The translations under genes and the position numbers were made by a program. A stretch of DNA of 64,000 nucleotides from the NCBI RefSeq assembly GCF_030385785.1, contig NZ_JAUEDK010000010.1:1-64000 (forward strand), in the 5' to 3' direction. Below are positions 1 to 9,427 of this stretch, one piece after another (position 1 is the stretch's first letter; each line of letters starts with the position of its first letter). This stretch comes from Crenobacter oryzisoli. GTDB lineage: Bacteria > Pseudomonadota > Gammaproteobacteria > Burkholderiales > Chromobacteriaceae. Under the pieces are notes generated by a model. It was not told the origin of the DNA, did no database searches, and was given only the letters and a program-made list of their open reading frames with translations.

Positions 1-379
1 AACTCGATGTAATGCCAACACCGCTTGCTGCTCCATGCTTTTGACCGGAACGTAGCGCATATTTGGTCGAGCCACGGCTTCACAGATGGCCTCGGCATCG
101 GCCATATCGTTCTTGTTGGTCTTTACGTAAGGCTTCACGAACTGGGGCGCCATCAAGCGTACCGTGTGGCCCAAGCTCCGCAGCTTCCGTGCCCAGTGAT
201 GAGCACTGCCACAAGCTTCCATGCCAATCAGGCAGGGAGGCAGATTCGCAAAGAAGCTTGCCATCTGGTCACGTTTAAGTAGCTTCTTGAGAACAGTCCT
301 GCCTTGTTCATTGACCCCATGAACCTGAAACAGATTCTTCGCCCTTCGCCAGATCGATACCAACTGTCGTAATGTTCAT
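1..379 (-). pseudogene. IS110-family transposase, N-terminal fragment with frameshift
   Basis: Reverse-strand reading from the ATG at 379-377 gives MNITTVGIDLAK, the typical start of the IS110/IS1111 DEDD transposase, with the first catalytic Asp in GIDLAK. The frame then breaks. After a perfect 7-bp tandem duplication (337-343 and 344-350) the protein resumes in another frame as NLFQVHGVNEQG, followed by IGMEACGSAHHWAR and KNDMADAEAICEAV, both conserved in this family. Removing one 7-bp copy restores a single frame to the window edge. The gene is therefore almost certainly inactive unless frameshifting rescues it. Only about 125 codons are visible; the C-terminal part lies outside the window. 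Confidence 0.85.
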
Positions 380-458
380 AGTGGACGCCCCTTCCATTCG
401 AGTGGTGGATGACGCTTCCACTCTGGCACACCGATGCCGCTACTGGGTGGGGCGTCCA
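1..458 (-). mobile_element. Partial IS110-family insertion sequence (one end)
   Basis: One end of an insertion sequence that continues beyond base 1. The transposase fragment starts at 379. Between it and the chromosomal flank lies about 80 bp with a 10-bp inverted repeat: TGGACGCCCC at 382-391 and its complement at 449-458. I take the outer copy as the approximate element end, but IS110-family elements often lack clear terminal repeats, so the boundary is inferred. The fpr gene begins its 3' end about 80 bp further on, so the insertion did not interrupt a gene visible here. Confidence 0.5.
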
Positions 459-540
459 TTTCATTGGACTGAACGGCTTAAGTGAACGGCATTACCCGCA
501 TCGCGGGGCTCTTTGCGGGACCAGGGGTGGCCGAACGGGC

Positions 541-1317
541 TTACTTCTCGACGAAGGCGCGCTCGATCACGTAGTCGCCCGGCTCGCCGATGCGCGGCGA
601 CACGGTCAGGCCGAAGCTGTCGAGCATCTCGGCGGTGTCCTTCAGCATCGCCGGGCTGCCGCACAGCATCGCGCGGTCGTCCTGCGGGTTGATCGGCGGC
701 AGGCCGATGTCGGCGAACAGCTTGCCGCTCTTCATCAGGTCGGTGAGGCGACCGTTGTTCTTGTACGGCTCGCGGGTCACGGTCGGGTAGTAGATCAGCT
801 TCTCGCGCACCATCTCGCCGAAGAACTCGTTGTTCGGCAGCAGGTTCTCGATCAGGTCCTGGTACGCCAGTTCGTTGACGTTGCGCACGCCGTGCACCAG
901 GATCACCTTGTCGAAGTGCTCGTAGGTTTCCGGGTCCTGGATCACGCTGATGAACGGCGCGAGGCCGGTGCCGGTCGACAGCAGGTAGAGGTGCTTGCCG
1001 GGGTTCAGGTCGGATACCACCAGCGTGCCGGTCGGCTTGCGGCTGACCAAAATGTCGTCGCCGACTTTCAGGTGCTGCAGTCGCGAGGTCAGCGGGCCGT
1101 CCTGCACCTTGATGCTGAAGAATTCCAGATGTTCTTCGTAGTTCGGGCTGGCGATACTATAGGCACGCATCAGCGGCCGGCCGTTCACTTCCAGGCCGAT
1201 CATCACGAATTGGCCGTTCTCGAAACGCAGGGACTCGTCTCGGGTGGTCTTGAAACTGAACAGAGTGTCATTCCAGTGGTGGACGCTCAACACGCGCTCG
1301 GTCGCCATCGTTGCCAT
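541..1317 (-). CDS. fpr: Ferredoxin/flavodoxin-NADP+ reductase
   Basis: 258-residue flavoprotein that exchanges electrons between NADPH and ferredoxin or flavodoxin in the cytoplasm. The FAD-binding RAYS motif is at residues 51-54 and the NADP-binding GTGLAPF motif at 116-122, with CGSPAM further on. The C-terminus AFVEK and the length of 258 match the bacterial subclass typified by Azotobacter FPR. Two in-frame ATGs lie three codons apart (1317 and 1308); the upstream one is used here. The gene stands alone, with about 170 bp upstream before the LysR gene that is transcribed toward it. No clear regulatory site was recognised. Confidence 0.93.
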   Translation of the reverse strand: MATMATERVLSVHHWNDTLFSFKTTRDESLRFENGQFVMIGLEVNGRPLMRAYSIASPNYEEHLEFFSIKVQDGPLTSRLQHLKVGDDILVSRKPTGTLVVSDLNPGKHLYLLSTGTGLAPFISVIQDPETYEHFDKVILVHGVRNVNELAYQDLIENLLPNNEFFGEMVREKLIYYPTVTREPYKNNGRLTDLMKSGKLFADIGLPPINPQDDRAMLCGSPAMLKDTAEMLDSFGLTVSPRIGEPGDYVIERAFVEK

Positions 1318-1486
1318 TCGCTAATCGCCTGAATAAAAATCGAAAACCGTATTCTACTGGCCCCGGGCCCCAGCTGTCGCGGGCTTTGATGTGAAAGTTT
1401 GTCCCATGTTAATTCCCTCAGGGCATAAGAGCGGCGTGTCTTAGCACTGTTTTCTTGCCCGATAAGAGGCGGCAAACGCTTCCTGG

Positions 1487-2443
1487 TTATGGTTCTCCGG
1501 CCGAGGCGGAGCTTGGTCCGCCGAGCCGCTGGTAGCCCGGATGGTCGGACGGGATCAGCTCGGCGGCCAGGAAGTCGATAAAGCTGCGCACCGCCGGTAT
1601 CAGGCCGCGCCGGCTCGGAAACGCCGCGTGCAGGATGCCGCCGGGGGCCTCGAACGCTGGCAGCAGCGTCACCAGCCGGCCATCGTTCAGCGCGCCCTCG
1701 CAGACCAGCGACGGCAGCATCGCCACGCCGAGGCCACCGATCGCCGCCTCGGCCAGTAGCACCATGTCGTCGCTGATCAGCCGCGGCGCGTCGAACAGCA
1801 CGGTGTGCTCGTGGCCGCCGGCATCCATCAGGCTCCACTGGCCGCGTCCGTCCGGGCGCTGCATCACCAGCGCCGGAAAGCGCGCCAGCTCGGCCGGGCA
1901 GGTCGGCGTGCCGTATTCGGCGAGCAGGGCGGGGCTGGCGATCGTCACCACCCGGCTGATGCCGATGCGCCGCGCCACCAGGCTGGCGCTGTCCTCGATC
2001 TGGTTGCGCACCCTCAGCGCCACGTCGATGCCTTCCTCGATCAGGTCGACGCGCCGATTGGTGATCTCCAGCCATACCCGCACCTGCGGGTGGCGCTGCA
2101 TATAACGGGTCAGCGCCGGGGCTAGCAGCGTCTTGGCCAGCAGCTCCGGGCAGCTGACGCGGATCTGGCCGCGCGGCTCGGCCTGGACCCGAGCGATCGC
2201 CTCGTCGGCGGCATCGGCTTCGGCCAACATCGCCTGGCAGTGGGCGAGGTAGCTGGTGCCGACCTCGGTCAGCGCCAGGCGCCGGGTGGTGCGCTGTAGC
2301 AGCCGCACGCCGAGCCGCTCTTCCAGGTCGGCGACGCGCCGCGATAGCCGCGACTTAGGGATGCCGAGCGTCCGGCTGGCGGCGTTGAAGCCGCCGTGCT
2401 CGATCACCTTGGCGAAGTAATAGAGGTCGTTGAGGTCACGCAT
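1487..2443 (-). CDS. LysR-family transcriptional regulator
   Basis: 318-residue LysR regulator, probably controlling the divergent azoreductase gene. The N-terminal winged helix-turn-helix (residues about 1-60) contains the usual LSRRVADLEERLGVRLLQRTTR pattern, and the rest is a periplasmic-binding-like effector domain. The reading frame extends upstream to 2518, but the start at MRDLNDLYYF (2443) fits the family and leaves a normal intergenic region. A 20-bp dyad lies immediately upstream (2446-2465), so autoregulation is likely. The effector is unknown; a quinone or electrophile would fit the neighbour but is only inferred. Confidence 0.88.
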   Translation of the reverse strand: MRDLNDLYYFAKVIEHGGFNAASRTLGIPKSRLSRRVADLEERLGVRLLQRTTRRLALTEVGTSYLAHCQAMLAEADAADEAIARVQAEPRGQIRVSCPELLAKTLLAPALTRYMQRHPQVRVWLEITNRRVDLIEEGIDVALRVRNQIEDSASLVARRIGISRVVTIASPALLAEYGTPTCPAELARFPALVMQRPDGRGQWSLMDAGGHEHTVLFDAPRLISDDMVLLAEAAIGGLGVAMLPSLVCEGALNDGRLVTLLPAFEAPGGILHAAFPSRRGLIPAVRSFIDFLAAELIPSDHPGYQRLGGPSSASAGEP

Positions 2444-2445
2444 CG

Positions 2446-2465
2446 TTGTTCTACCAGTGGAACAA
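2446..2465. promoter_or_regulatory. Dyad in the LysR-azoR divergent promoter (putative operator)
   Basis: TTGTTCTACCAGTGGAACAA has perfect 6-bp arms (TTGTTC / GAACAA) and further partial symmetry inside. It lies directly against the start of the LysR gene and about 100 bp upstream of azoR, where a LysR-type regulator usually binds. Assignment to this regulator is inferred from position only. Confidence 0.5.
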
Positions 2466-2562
2466 TGTTTCCGATTTTGGCCGTCTAGTGGCGATTGGGG
2501 CAATTCCCTACTATGCACTCATCGCTGCAACGCCAGCTCAACGACCAAGAAGGACACACACC

Positions 2563-3171
2563 ATGAAACTGCTGCACATCGACTCCAGCGTACTCGGCGA
2601 CAACTCGGTCTCGCGTCTTCTGACCGCGGAGCTGGTGAAAGCCGTCAAGGCCAAGCACGCCAATGCGACCGTCAACCACCGCGACGTGGCCGCCAACGAG
2701 ATTGCCCACCTGTCGGGCGAGATCCTCGGCGCCGGCTTCATGCCGGAATCGGACTGGAACGCCAAGCAACGTGCCGAGCGTGCACTGACCGAAGAGCTGA
2801 TCAGCGAATTCCTGGCCGCCGACGTGGTGGTGATCGGCGCCCCGATGTACAACTTCTCGATCCCGTCGCAGCTGAAGGCCTGGATTGACCGCGTGGCCGC
2901 TGCCGGCCGCACCTTCAAGTACACCGAGACCGGCCCGGAAGGCCTGGCCGGCGGCAAGAAGGTGATCGTCGCCTCCAGCCGCGGCGGTTCGTACAGCAGC
3001 GAGCAGGGCCGCCTGATGGACTTCCAGGAAGACTACCTGAAGACCGTGATGGGCTTCTTCGGCATCACCGACGTCGAGTTCGTCCGCGCCGAGACCGTCA
3101 ACATGGGCGAGGAAAACCGCAAGCGCGCCATCGCCGACGCCAAGGACGCGATTGCCGCACTGGCACTGTAA
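2563..3171 (+). CDS. azoR: FMN-dependent NADH-azoreductase
   Basis: 202-residue flavodoxin-fold reductase of the AzoR family that reduces quinones and azo compounds with NADH. The FMN-binding segment PMYNFSIPSQLKAWID starts at residue 94 and a second FMN loop SSRGG follows. The start is MKLLHIDSS at 2563 with an AAGGA ribosome-binding site; the longer upstream extension has no support. The gene is divergent from a LysR regulator and is followed by a strong terminator, so it is probably monocistronic. The physiological role is more likely quinone detoxification than dye reduction. Confidence 0.93.
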   Translation: MKLLHIDSSVLGDNSVSRLLTAELVKAVKAKHANATVNHRDVAANEIAHLSGEILGAGFMPESDWNAKQRAERALTEELISEFLAADVVVIGAPMYNFSIPSQLKAWIDRVAAAGRTFKYTETGPEGLAGGKKVIVASSRGGSYSSEQGRLMDFQEDYLKTVMGFFGITDVEFVRAETVNMGEENRKRAIADAKDAIAALAL

Positions 3172-3187
3172 TCAGGCAGTACAGACC

Positions 3188-3214
3188 AACGGGGGCCGTG
3201 AGCCCCCGTTTTTG
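3188..3214 (+). terminator. Rho-independent terminator after azoR
   Basis: Stem AACGGGGGC (3188-3196) with a 5-nt loop and GCCCCCGTT (3202-3210), running into a T-tract at 3209-3213, 17 bp after the azoR stop codon. Confidence 0.9.
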
Positions 3215-3255
3215 TTTTTGGCAGCATGGCGTACCGCGATCGGAAAGGAAAACAG

Positions 3256-3567
3256 ATGAAGGGTCACCGTTACCGCATCACCGTCGAGCCGCTCGACGCT
3301 GGAGCGCATTCCGACACGCCGTTCAGTTTCGAGGCGGTCAGCCACGACGAGCTGTTCGGCATCGTCGAGCGGGTGCGCGCCAGCGGTCGCTGGGACGCCG
3401 ACACCGCCGCCCAGCTGGCGGTGGGGCTGAAGCTGTTCGGCGAGGTGCTGCTTCAGGAGCGCAAGAGCGAGCTGTTCACGCCGCTGTCCGACGGCCCGTT
3501 CAAGGATTTCATGCAGGGTTTCAAGGCCGCGATGAAGGCGGGCCCGGACGGCTCGGCGGCGTCTTAG
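3256..3567 (+). CDS. DUF3861 family protein
   Basis: 103-residue cytoplasmic protein of a family of unknown function. It starts MKGHRYRITVEPL, preceded by a good GGAAAGGAAA ribosome-binding site; the in-frame start at 3226 would overlap the azoR terminator region and is unlikely. Recognisable family features are FSHDELF-like (here VSHDELFGIVERVR) and the VGLKLFGEVLL segment. The stop codon (3565-3567) overlaps the first two bases of the inverted-repeat element that follows, so that element fixes the 3' end of the transcript. No function is assigned. Confidence 0.8.
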   Translation: MKGHRYRITVEPLDAGAHSDTPFSFEAVSHDELFGIVERVRASGRWDADTAAQLAVGLKLFGEVLLQERKSELFTPLSDGPFKDFMQGFKAAMKAGPDGSAAS

Positions 3568-3708
3568 AGCCTGTTCACGATCAGCTGCACTCGGGTGATC
3601 CTGCGTTGAAATGACGCTCAACGTGCTCATGTACTCCATGTACATTCCGCTTTTTCACGTCATTTCGCCTTGGCTGACCCTTCGTTCGCGAGATCGTGAA
3701 CAGGCTCT
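3566..3708. repeat. MITE-like palindromic element, copy 1 (143 bp)
   Basis: The element is bounded by perfect 17-bp terminal inverted repeats AGAGCCTGTTCACGATC. Copy 2 is at 16175-16332, in the opposite orientation. Both hold an internal palindrome around ATGTAC(A/T)TGGAGTACAT and conserved blocks such as GCGGAATGTAC and CGCAGGATCACCC. Taking GAGCCTG...CAGGCTC as the ends, the flanks are TTA on both sides, consistent with a 3-bp TNA target duplication as known for some IS5-family elements. No ORF of its own is credible. Confidence 0.75.
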
Positions 3709-4322
3709 TAACGCGGACCGCGGCCGCGCCAGGTTTCCGGGTTGAAGGTGGACAGTTCGAGGCGGCCGATGTCGCGTGGCCACTCGTAGTGGTGGCTGGT
3801 GGCCTGCTCCGGTTCGCCGGAGAGAAAGCTGGTTTCGTCCACCGAGGCGAGCAGCCAGCTGCCAGCCGACCAGACAAAGCTGTAGTCGGTGCTCCAGCGC
3901 CAGGCGCTGCCACCGTACTGGTGAATGCTGAAGCGGCCGCGGCCGAGCGCAATGCTGACGAAGGGGTCGCCGATCATGCCGCCGCAGCTTGAGCAATACA
4001 CCACATGGTCGTTGCGGGCGACGAGTTTCAGCGAACCGTTCTTCTGCCGCTCGACGATCAACAGCGGCCGCTGGCCGGAACGGAAGTCGCCGGGGGCGAC
4101 ATCCTCTGCGCGTTCCAGCACCAACAGGTAATCGGGCCGGCCATCGCCGTCCAGGTCACTGTGAAGCAGCTCGATCACCCCGTAACCGTCCGGGATGAAC
4201 GGCCGGAGCTCCGTTGGGATGCGGTTTTCCGGCAGGGGCCGATGGAGTTGGCTGACGGCGTGCGCCAGTGGCGCTATCGGCAGGCACAGGATCAGGGCAA
4301 GGCAGCGGCGCAGCAGAGACAT
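3708..4322 (-). CDS. Secreted protein with FG-GAP/EF-hand-like repeat
   Basis: 204-residue protein of unknown function. Residues 1-22 (MSLLRRCLALILCLPIAPLAHA) look like a Sec signal peptide, so the mature protein is probably periplasmic or outer-membrane associated. A calcium-binding-like loop SDLDGDGRPDYLLVLE resembles the FG-GAP/VCBS repeat, and a VYCSSCGG motif could form a disulfide. The start at 4322 is chosen for the signal peptide; the frame is open further upstream without support. The TAA stop (3710-3708) overlaps the terminal base of the MITE-like element. Such proteins are usually annotated as hypothetical. Confidence 0.7.
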   Translation of the reverse strand: MSLLRRCLALILCLPIAPLAHAVSQLHRPLPENRIPTELRPFIPDGYGVIELLHSDLDGDGRPDYLLVLERAEDVAPGDFRSGQRPLLIVERQKNGSLKLVARNDHVVYCSSCGGMIGDPFVSIALGRGRFSIHQYGGSAWRWSTDYSFVWSAGSWLLASVDETSFLSGEPEQATSHHYEWPRDIGRLELSTFNPETWRGRGPR

Positions 4323-4470
4323 GGCTCGGGACGAGGGGGCAATGGCCGCCAGTATAAGCCGCCGTATCGACGAGTGCAGCTGCGCGTTACACTTTAAGTG
4401 TCGCTGACAGAGCCCCGCATCGCGATCCGGCAGGGTTCGGTTCACGGCGTTACATCACGGGAGCCCGATC

Positions 4471-4848
4471 ATGGATCTGTTCGACCGCTTGGCCGAGGAG
4501 CGCATCCGCGAGGCACAGGCGCGCGGCGAATTCGATCATCTGCCCGGTGCCGGCGCACCGCTGGACTGGGAGGATTGGTCGCGCGTACCGGCAGAATCGA
4601 GGATGGCGTACCAGGTGCTCAAGCGAGCCGGCTATCTGCCGCCGGAACTGGAAGCGCGCCGCGAGGCGCTGGCGCTGGTGGGCCAGCTCGAAGGCCTCGA
4701 CACACAGAAGCGTGAGCGCGGCCTGAAACGGTTGGCGTTGCTCAATATCCAGCAGACCGACGCCGGCCTGCCGCCGGTGACGATCGCCGATGCCGCCGGC
4801 TATGGCGAGCGCGTGCTTGCCAAGCTCGGCCGCGAGCCGCATCGCTGA
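4471..4848 (+). CDS. DUF1992 (DnaJ-homolog-28-like conserved domain) protein
   Basis: 125-residue soluble protein. The opening DLFDRLAEERIREAQARGEFDHLPGAG is the signature of DUF1992, shared by bacterial YhdN-type proteins and eukaryotic DNAJC28. The molecular role is not established. The start at 4471 is preceded by a weak GGGAG. It is convergent with hemF; the hairpin between them has a T-run only in the hemF direction. Complete length for the family. Confidence 0.83.
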   Translation: MDLFDRLAEERIREAQARGEFDHLPGAGAPLDWEDWSRVPAESRMAYQVLKRAGYLPPELEARREALALVGQLEGLDTQKRERGLKRLALLNIQQTDAGLPPVTIADAAGYGERVLAKLGREPHR

Positions 4849-4903
4849 TCCCCTTTCAGACTGCTGCCGCCACGGCCGGTGCCGGCCTGGCGCTCCTCGA
4901 TGC

Positions 4904-4930
4904 AAAAGGCGCTGCCCGCGGGCAGCGCCT
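4904..4930 (-). terminator. Terminator of hemF
   Basis: Perfect 10-bp stem AGGCGCTGCC (4907-4916) and GGCAGCGCCT (4921-4930) with loop CGCG. Read on the minus strand it ends in TTTT (4907-4904), 24 bp after the hemF stop. On the plus strand there is no T-run, so it may only weakly stop transcription from the DUF1992 gene. Confidence 0.8.
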
Positions 4931-4953
4931 GATCTTGCCGGCCTAGTGCTGGG

Positions 4954-6667
<1,714 letters not shown>

Positions 6668-6698
6668 GCCGTTCGGCCCTAAGTCTGGTCTGACATGG

Positions 6699-6734
6699 CA
6701 ACAGCCCCGCGGGGTGACGGTCGCGGGGCTGTTG
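6699..6734. terminator. Hairpin between convergent yfcG and mdtD-like genes
   Basis: 12-bp perfect stem CAACAGCCCCGC (6699-6710) and GCGGGGCTGTTG (6723-6734) with a 12-nt loop. It lacks a long T-tract on either side, but sits between two convergent stop codons and probably ends both transcripts. Confidence 0.65.
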
Positions 6735-6756
6735 CGTTAATGGGGAGCCGAGCGGG

Positions 6757-8217
6757 TCAGCCGTGCTGTTCCTGCAGTTCCACCGGCCGTTGCGGCTGGG
6801 CGGCCTTGCTGGTCAGCGTGTTGCCGTCGCCCTGCTTCAGGCGCAGGAACAACAGCGTCGACGCCGAGGTGATCAGGCCAAGGGTGACAAAGGTGGCCTG
6901 GAACGCGCGTGACAAGTCGGCGCCGGCCAGCCAGTCGCTGCCCTTGTAGCCGTTGAGTAGCGCGGCGCTGACCGCGATGCCGAAGCTGATTGCCAGTTGT
7001 TGCGCCACCGCCAGCATGCCGTTGCCGGAGCTGACCTCGCTCGGCTTCAGGTCGGCGAGCACCAGCGTGTTCATGCTGGTCAGCTGCACCGAGTTGATCG
7101 CGCCGTACAGCGCCAGCAGCGGAATCAACAGCAAGAGCGGCGTGTCCGGGCCGGCCAGTGCGAACAGCGCGGTGGCGACTGCCAGCGCCAAGGTGTTTCC
7201 GATCAGAATGCGGCGGTAGCCGAGCCGCTCGATCAGCGGCGTCACCCGCGACTTGGCGGCGATTGCCGCCAGCGCTACCGGCGCCAGCATCCAGCCGGCC
7301 GCCGCGGCCGAGTGGTGGAACGCCACCTGCAACATCAACGGCAGCAAGAGCGGGATGCCGCCGGTGCCGAGCCGGCTCGCCAGGTTGCCGGCGATGCCGA
7401 TCCAGAAGGTGCGCCGCTTGAACAGCCCCAGCCCGACTAACGGGCTGGTGGTGAGGCGGGCATGGCGGACGTAGCCGCCGAGCATCGCCAGGCCCAGTGC
7501 GGCCAGCCCCAGCGCCAGCGGGCGCGATCCGGCCGCCTCGCCGAGCAGCTCCAGCCCCAGCGACACCATCACCAGACCGCCGCCGAACAGCGCGAAGCCG
7601 GTGACGTCGAGCCGACCGACCGGGGAGGTAAAGTCGGGCATGATGCGCCGGGCGTACCAGATGCCGGCCACGCCGATCGGCAGGTTGATCAGGAACACCC
7701 AGTGCCAGCTCGCTGCCTCGACCAGCCAACCGCCCAAGAGCGGGCCGACCACCGGGCCGACCAGCCCCGGCATGGTGACGAAGTTCATCACGCCGAGCAG
7801 CTGGGAGCGCGGGAAGGCGCGGATCAGCGCGAGGCGCGCCACCGGCATCATCATCGCGCCGCCGATGCCCTGCAGTACCCGTGCGGCGACCAGCAGGCCG
7901 AGCGTCGGCGACAGCGCACAGGCGAGCGAGCCGACGGTGAACAGGGCGACGGCGATCATGAACACGCGGCGGGTGCCGTAGCGGTCGGCCAGCCAGCCGC
8001 TGACCGGGATCAGCAGTGCGACGGTCAGCGCGTAGCTGATCACCGCCGACTGCATTTCCAAAGGCGAGCGCGCGAGGCTCGCGGCCATCGAGGGAAGGGC
8101 AGTATTCAGAATGGTCGCGTCGAGCGTCTGCATGAACAGCGCCATCGCGGCGATCCACGGCAATCCCTTGAGTGAGGCGGCGGAGGGTGCCTGGATACGG
8201 GAATTATCGTTTTTCAC
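6757..8217 (-). CDS. MdtD-like multidrug efflux MFS transporter (DHA2 family)
   Basis: 486-residue inner-membrane drug/proton antiporter, 14-helix DHA2 type. Strong landmarks are FMQTLDATILNTALPSMA in helix 1, GWLADRYGTRRVF (motif A) and ARVLQGIGGAMMMPV (motif B/C region), all close to E. coli MdtD. The start is uncertain: GTG at 8217 gives VKNDNSRIQ just before the first helix, and no good ATG exists in frame. A GTGA overlap links it to an 8-codon mini-ORF (8240-8214), and an inverted repeat lies just upstream (8223-8239). Substrate unknown. Confidence 0.87.
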   Translation of the reverse strand: MKNDNSRIQAPSAASLKGLPWIAAMALFMQTLDATILNTALPSMAASLARSPLEMQSAVISYALTVALLIPVSGWLADRYGTRRVFMIAVALFTVGSLACALSPTLGLLVAARVLQGIGGAMMMPVARLALIRAFPRSQLLGVMNFVTMPGLVGPVVGPLLGGWLVEAASWHWVFLINLPIGVAGIWYARRIMPDFTSPVGRLDVTGFALFGGGLVMVSLGLELLGEAAGSRPLALGLAALGLAMLGGYVRHARLTTSPLVGLGLFKRRTFWIGIAGNLASRLGTGGIPLLLPLMLQVAFHHSAAAAGWMLAPVALAAIAAKSRVTPLIERLGYRRILIGNTLALAVATALFALAGPDTPLLLLIPLLALYGAINSVQLTSMNTLVLADLKPSEVSSGNGMLAVAQQLAISFGIAVSAALLNGYKGSDWLAGADLSRAFQATFVTLGLITSASTLLFLRLKQGDGNTLTSKAAQPQRPVELQEQHG

Positions 8218-8222
8218 GGTAT

Positions 8223-8239
8223 TGTTAGTGTGGCTAACA
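8223..8239. promoter_or_regulatory. Perfect dyad upstream of the mdtD-like gene (putative operator)
   Basis: TGTTAGTGTGGCTAACA: perfect 6-bp arms with a 5-bp spacer, ending 6 bp before the proposed start codon. TetR- or MarR-type repressors commonly bind such sites at efflux genes, but no regulator gene is adjacent. The site falls inside a mini-ORF MLATLTIP. Confidence 0.45.
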
Positions 8240-8321
8240 TATTCGCCATTGTAAGCCTGGTGCGGCACAAACGCGAGCCGGCCGTGGCGCTTTCCGGAAA
8301 AAAACAACGAATTCAGTGGGT

Positions 8322-8341
8322 TTCGGCCAATGGTGGCCGAA
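8322..8341. repeat. Palindrome TTCGGCCA-N4-TGGCCGAA
   Basis: Perfect 8-bp arms (8322-8329 and 8334-8341). It is one of about eleven sites in this window carrying the TTCGGCCA(A) core. The 265-bp intergenic region 8218-8482 holds nothing else I can recognise apart from the dyad near the mdtD-like start. Confidence 0.55.
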
Positions 8342-8482
8342 TGTGGCAGGAAGCGGGATGCGGTCCACCGAGGGGGAAATCAATCCTTCCGGGCGGGGCA
8401 AAGGGCGGAAAGCGGCATGCAGGATGCCTCCGTGTCGGAGGCAGAGCTTGCCGGTGGATGTCGTGGCGCGGAACGGCCGGGG

Positions 8483-9265
8483 TCAGCGGTGCGCTGTCTC
8501 GGTCGCCATGAACGCGTGCACGCGCTGGTTGAGCAGCGCACGCTCGTTGTCGACAGTGAGCATGTGGTAGCTGTCGGCCAGTGCCAGCGTCTCCAGGGCG
8601 CCGCCGAGCCGGTGGCTCAGGTAGTGCGCCGAGCGTGGGCTGGTGATCTCGTCCTCGCGGGCGTAGACCAGCAGGGTCGGGCAGGCGAGCTTGCCGAGGC
8701 CGCGACGCACCCAGCTGCGCAGCCGGTCGACCTCGCGGATCGTCGCCAGCGGCACGTAAGGGTAGTGGAAGCGGTCGCCACGGCTGAAGCGCGAGCGCAC
8801 GATCCTGCGCAACCGGTCGTTCTTGATGCCGTAGGGTTCGCTCTCGTCGATACGCATCCGTTCGGCCAGGGAGCCGAGCCGGTACACCAGGTGGCGCATC
8901 CAGGTGATCTTCGGCAGGGCCCAGCCGTCGAGGAACACCGTCGGCGCCATCAGGAGCAGCCGGTCGCGGTGCTGCTCGCGCTTAGCTACCTCGAGCGCCA
9001 AGAGCGCGCCCAGGCACAGGCCGCCCAGGTGCACCACGCTGTGCTGCTTGCGCAGTTCCCGGTACTGATCGGTGATGCAGGTGAGCCAGTCGCGTGCGCC
9101 GACCTTCAACAGGTCGCGCGGTTCGCCGGCGTGGCCGGGCAGGGTCGGCAGGTAAACGGTATGGCCGAGCGACTCGAGCGTGCGCGGCACCTCGCCCAGA
9201 TCATAGGCGGTGCCGCCTAGACCGTGGATCAGCAAGGTGGCTGGTGTATCGCGCAGGACGGACAT
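8483..9265 (-). CDS. Alpha/beta hydrolase with cysteine at the nucleophile position
   Basis: 260-residue cytoplasmic alpha/beta hydrolase resembling small carboxylesterases and monoacylglycerol lipases. The oxyanion-hole motif HGLGG is at residues 14-18 and the nucleophile elbow is GLCLG at 82-86, so Cys84 replaces the usual Ser. A likely acid is Asp205 (YAREDE) and the catalytic His is His234 (DSYHMLT). Cys nucleophiles occur in dienelactone hydrolases, but the rest of the protein does not look like one. An RstA-box-like sequence lies upstream at 9334-9347. Substrate unknown. Confidence 0.8.
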   Translation of the reverse strand: MSVLRDTPATLLIHGLGGTAYDLGEVPRTLESLGHTVYLPTLPGHAGEPRDLLKVGARDWLTCITDQYRELRKQHSVVHLGGLCLGALLALEVAKREQHRDRLLLMAPTVFLDGWALPKITWMRHLVYRLGSLAERMRIDESEPYGIKNDRLRRIVRSRFSRGDRFHYPYVPLATIREVDRLRSWVRRGLGKLACPTLLVYAREDEITSPRSAHYLSHRLGGALETLALADSYHMLTVDNERALLNQRVHAFMATETAHR

Positions 9266-9427
9266 CGGGTGCTCAGTACAAAGGTGACGGTGCCAGTATA
9301 TAGGGGGTACTTATACCCGATTGCGAAGAATTTTGTTACGCCATGTAACCGGCCGTTATTTATTAACGCGATGAATAATCACGACTAATGACGACGGTAT
9401 CGCTTGTTGAAAGTACCGCCTCTGCTA

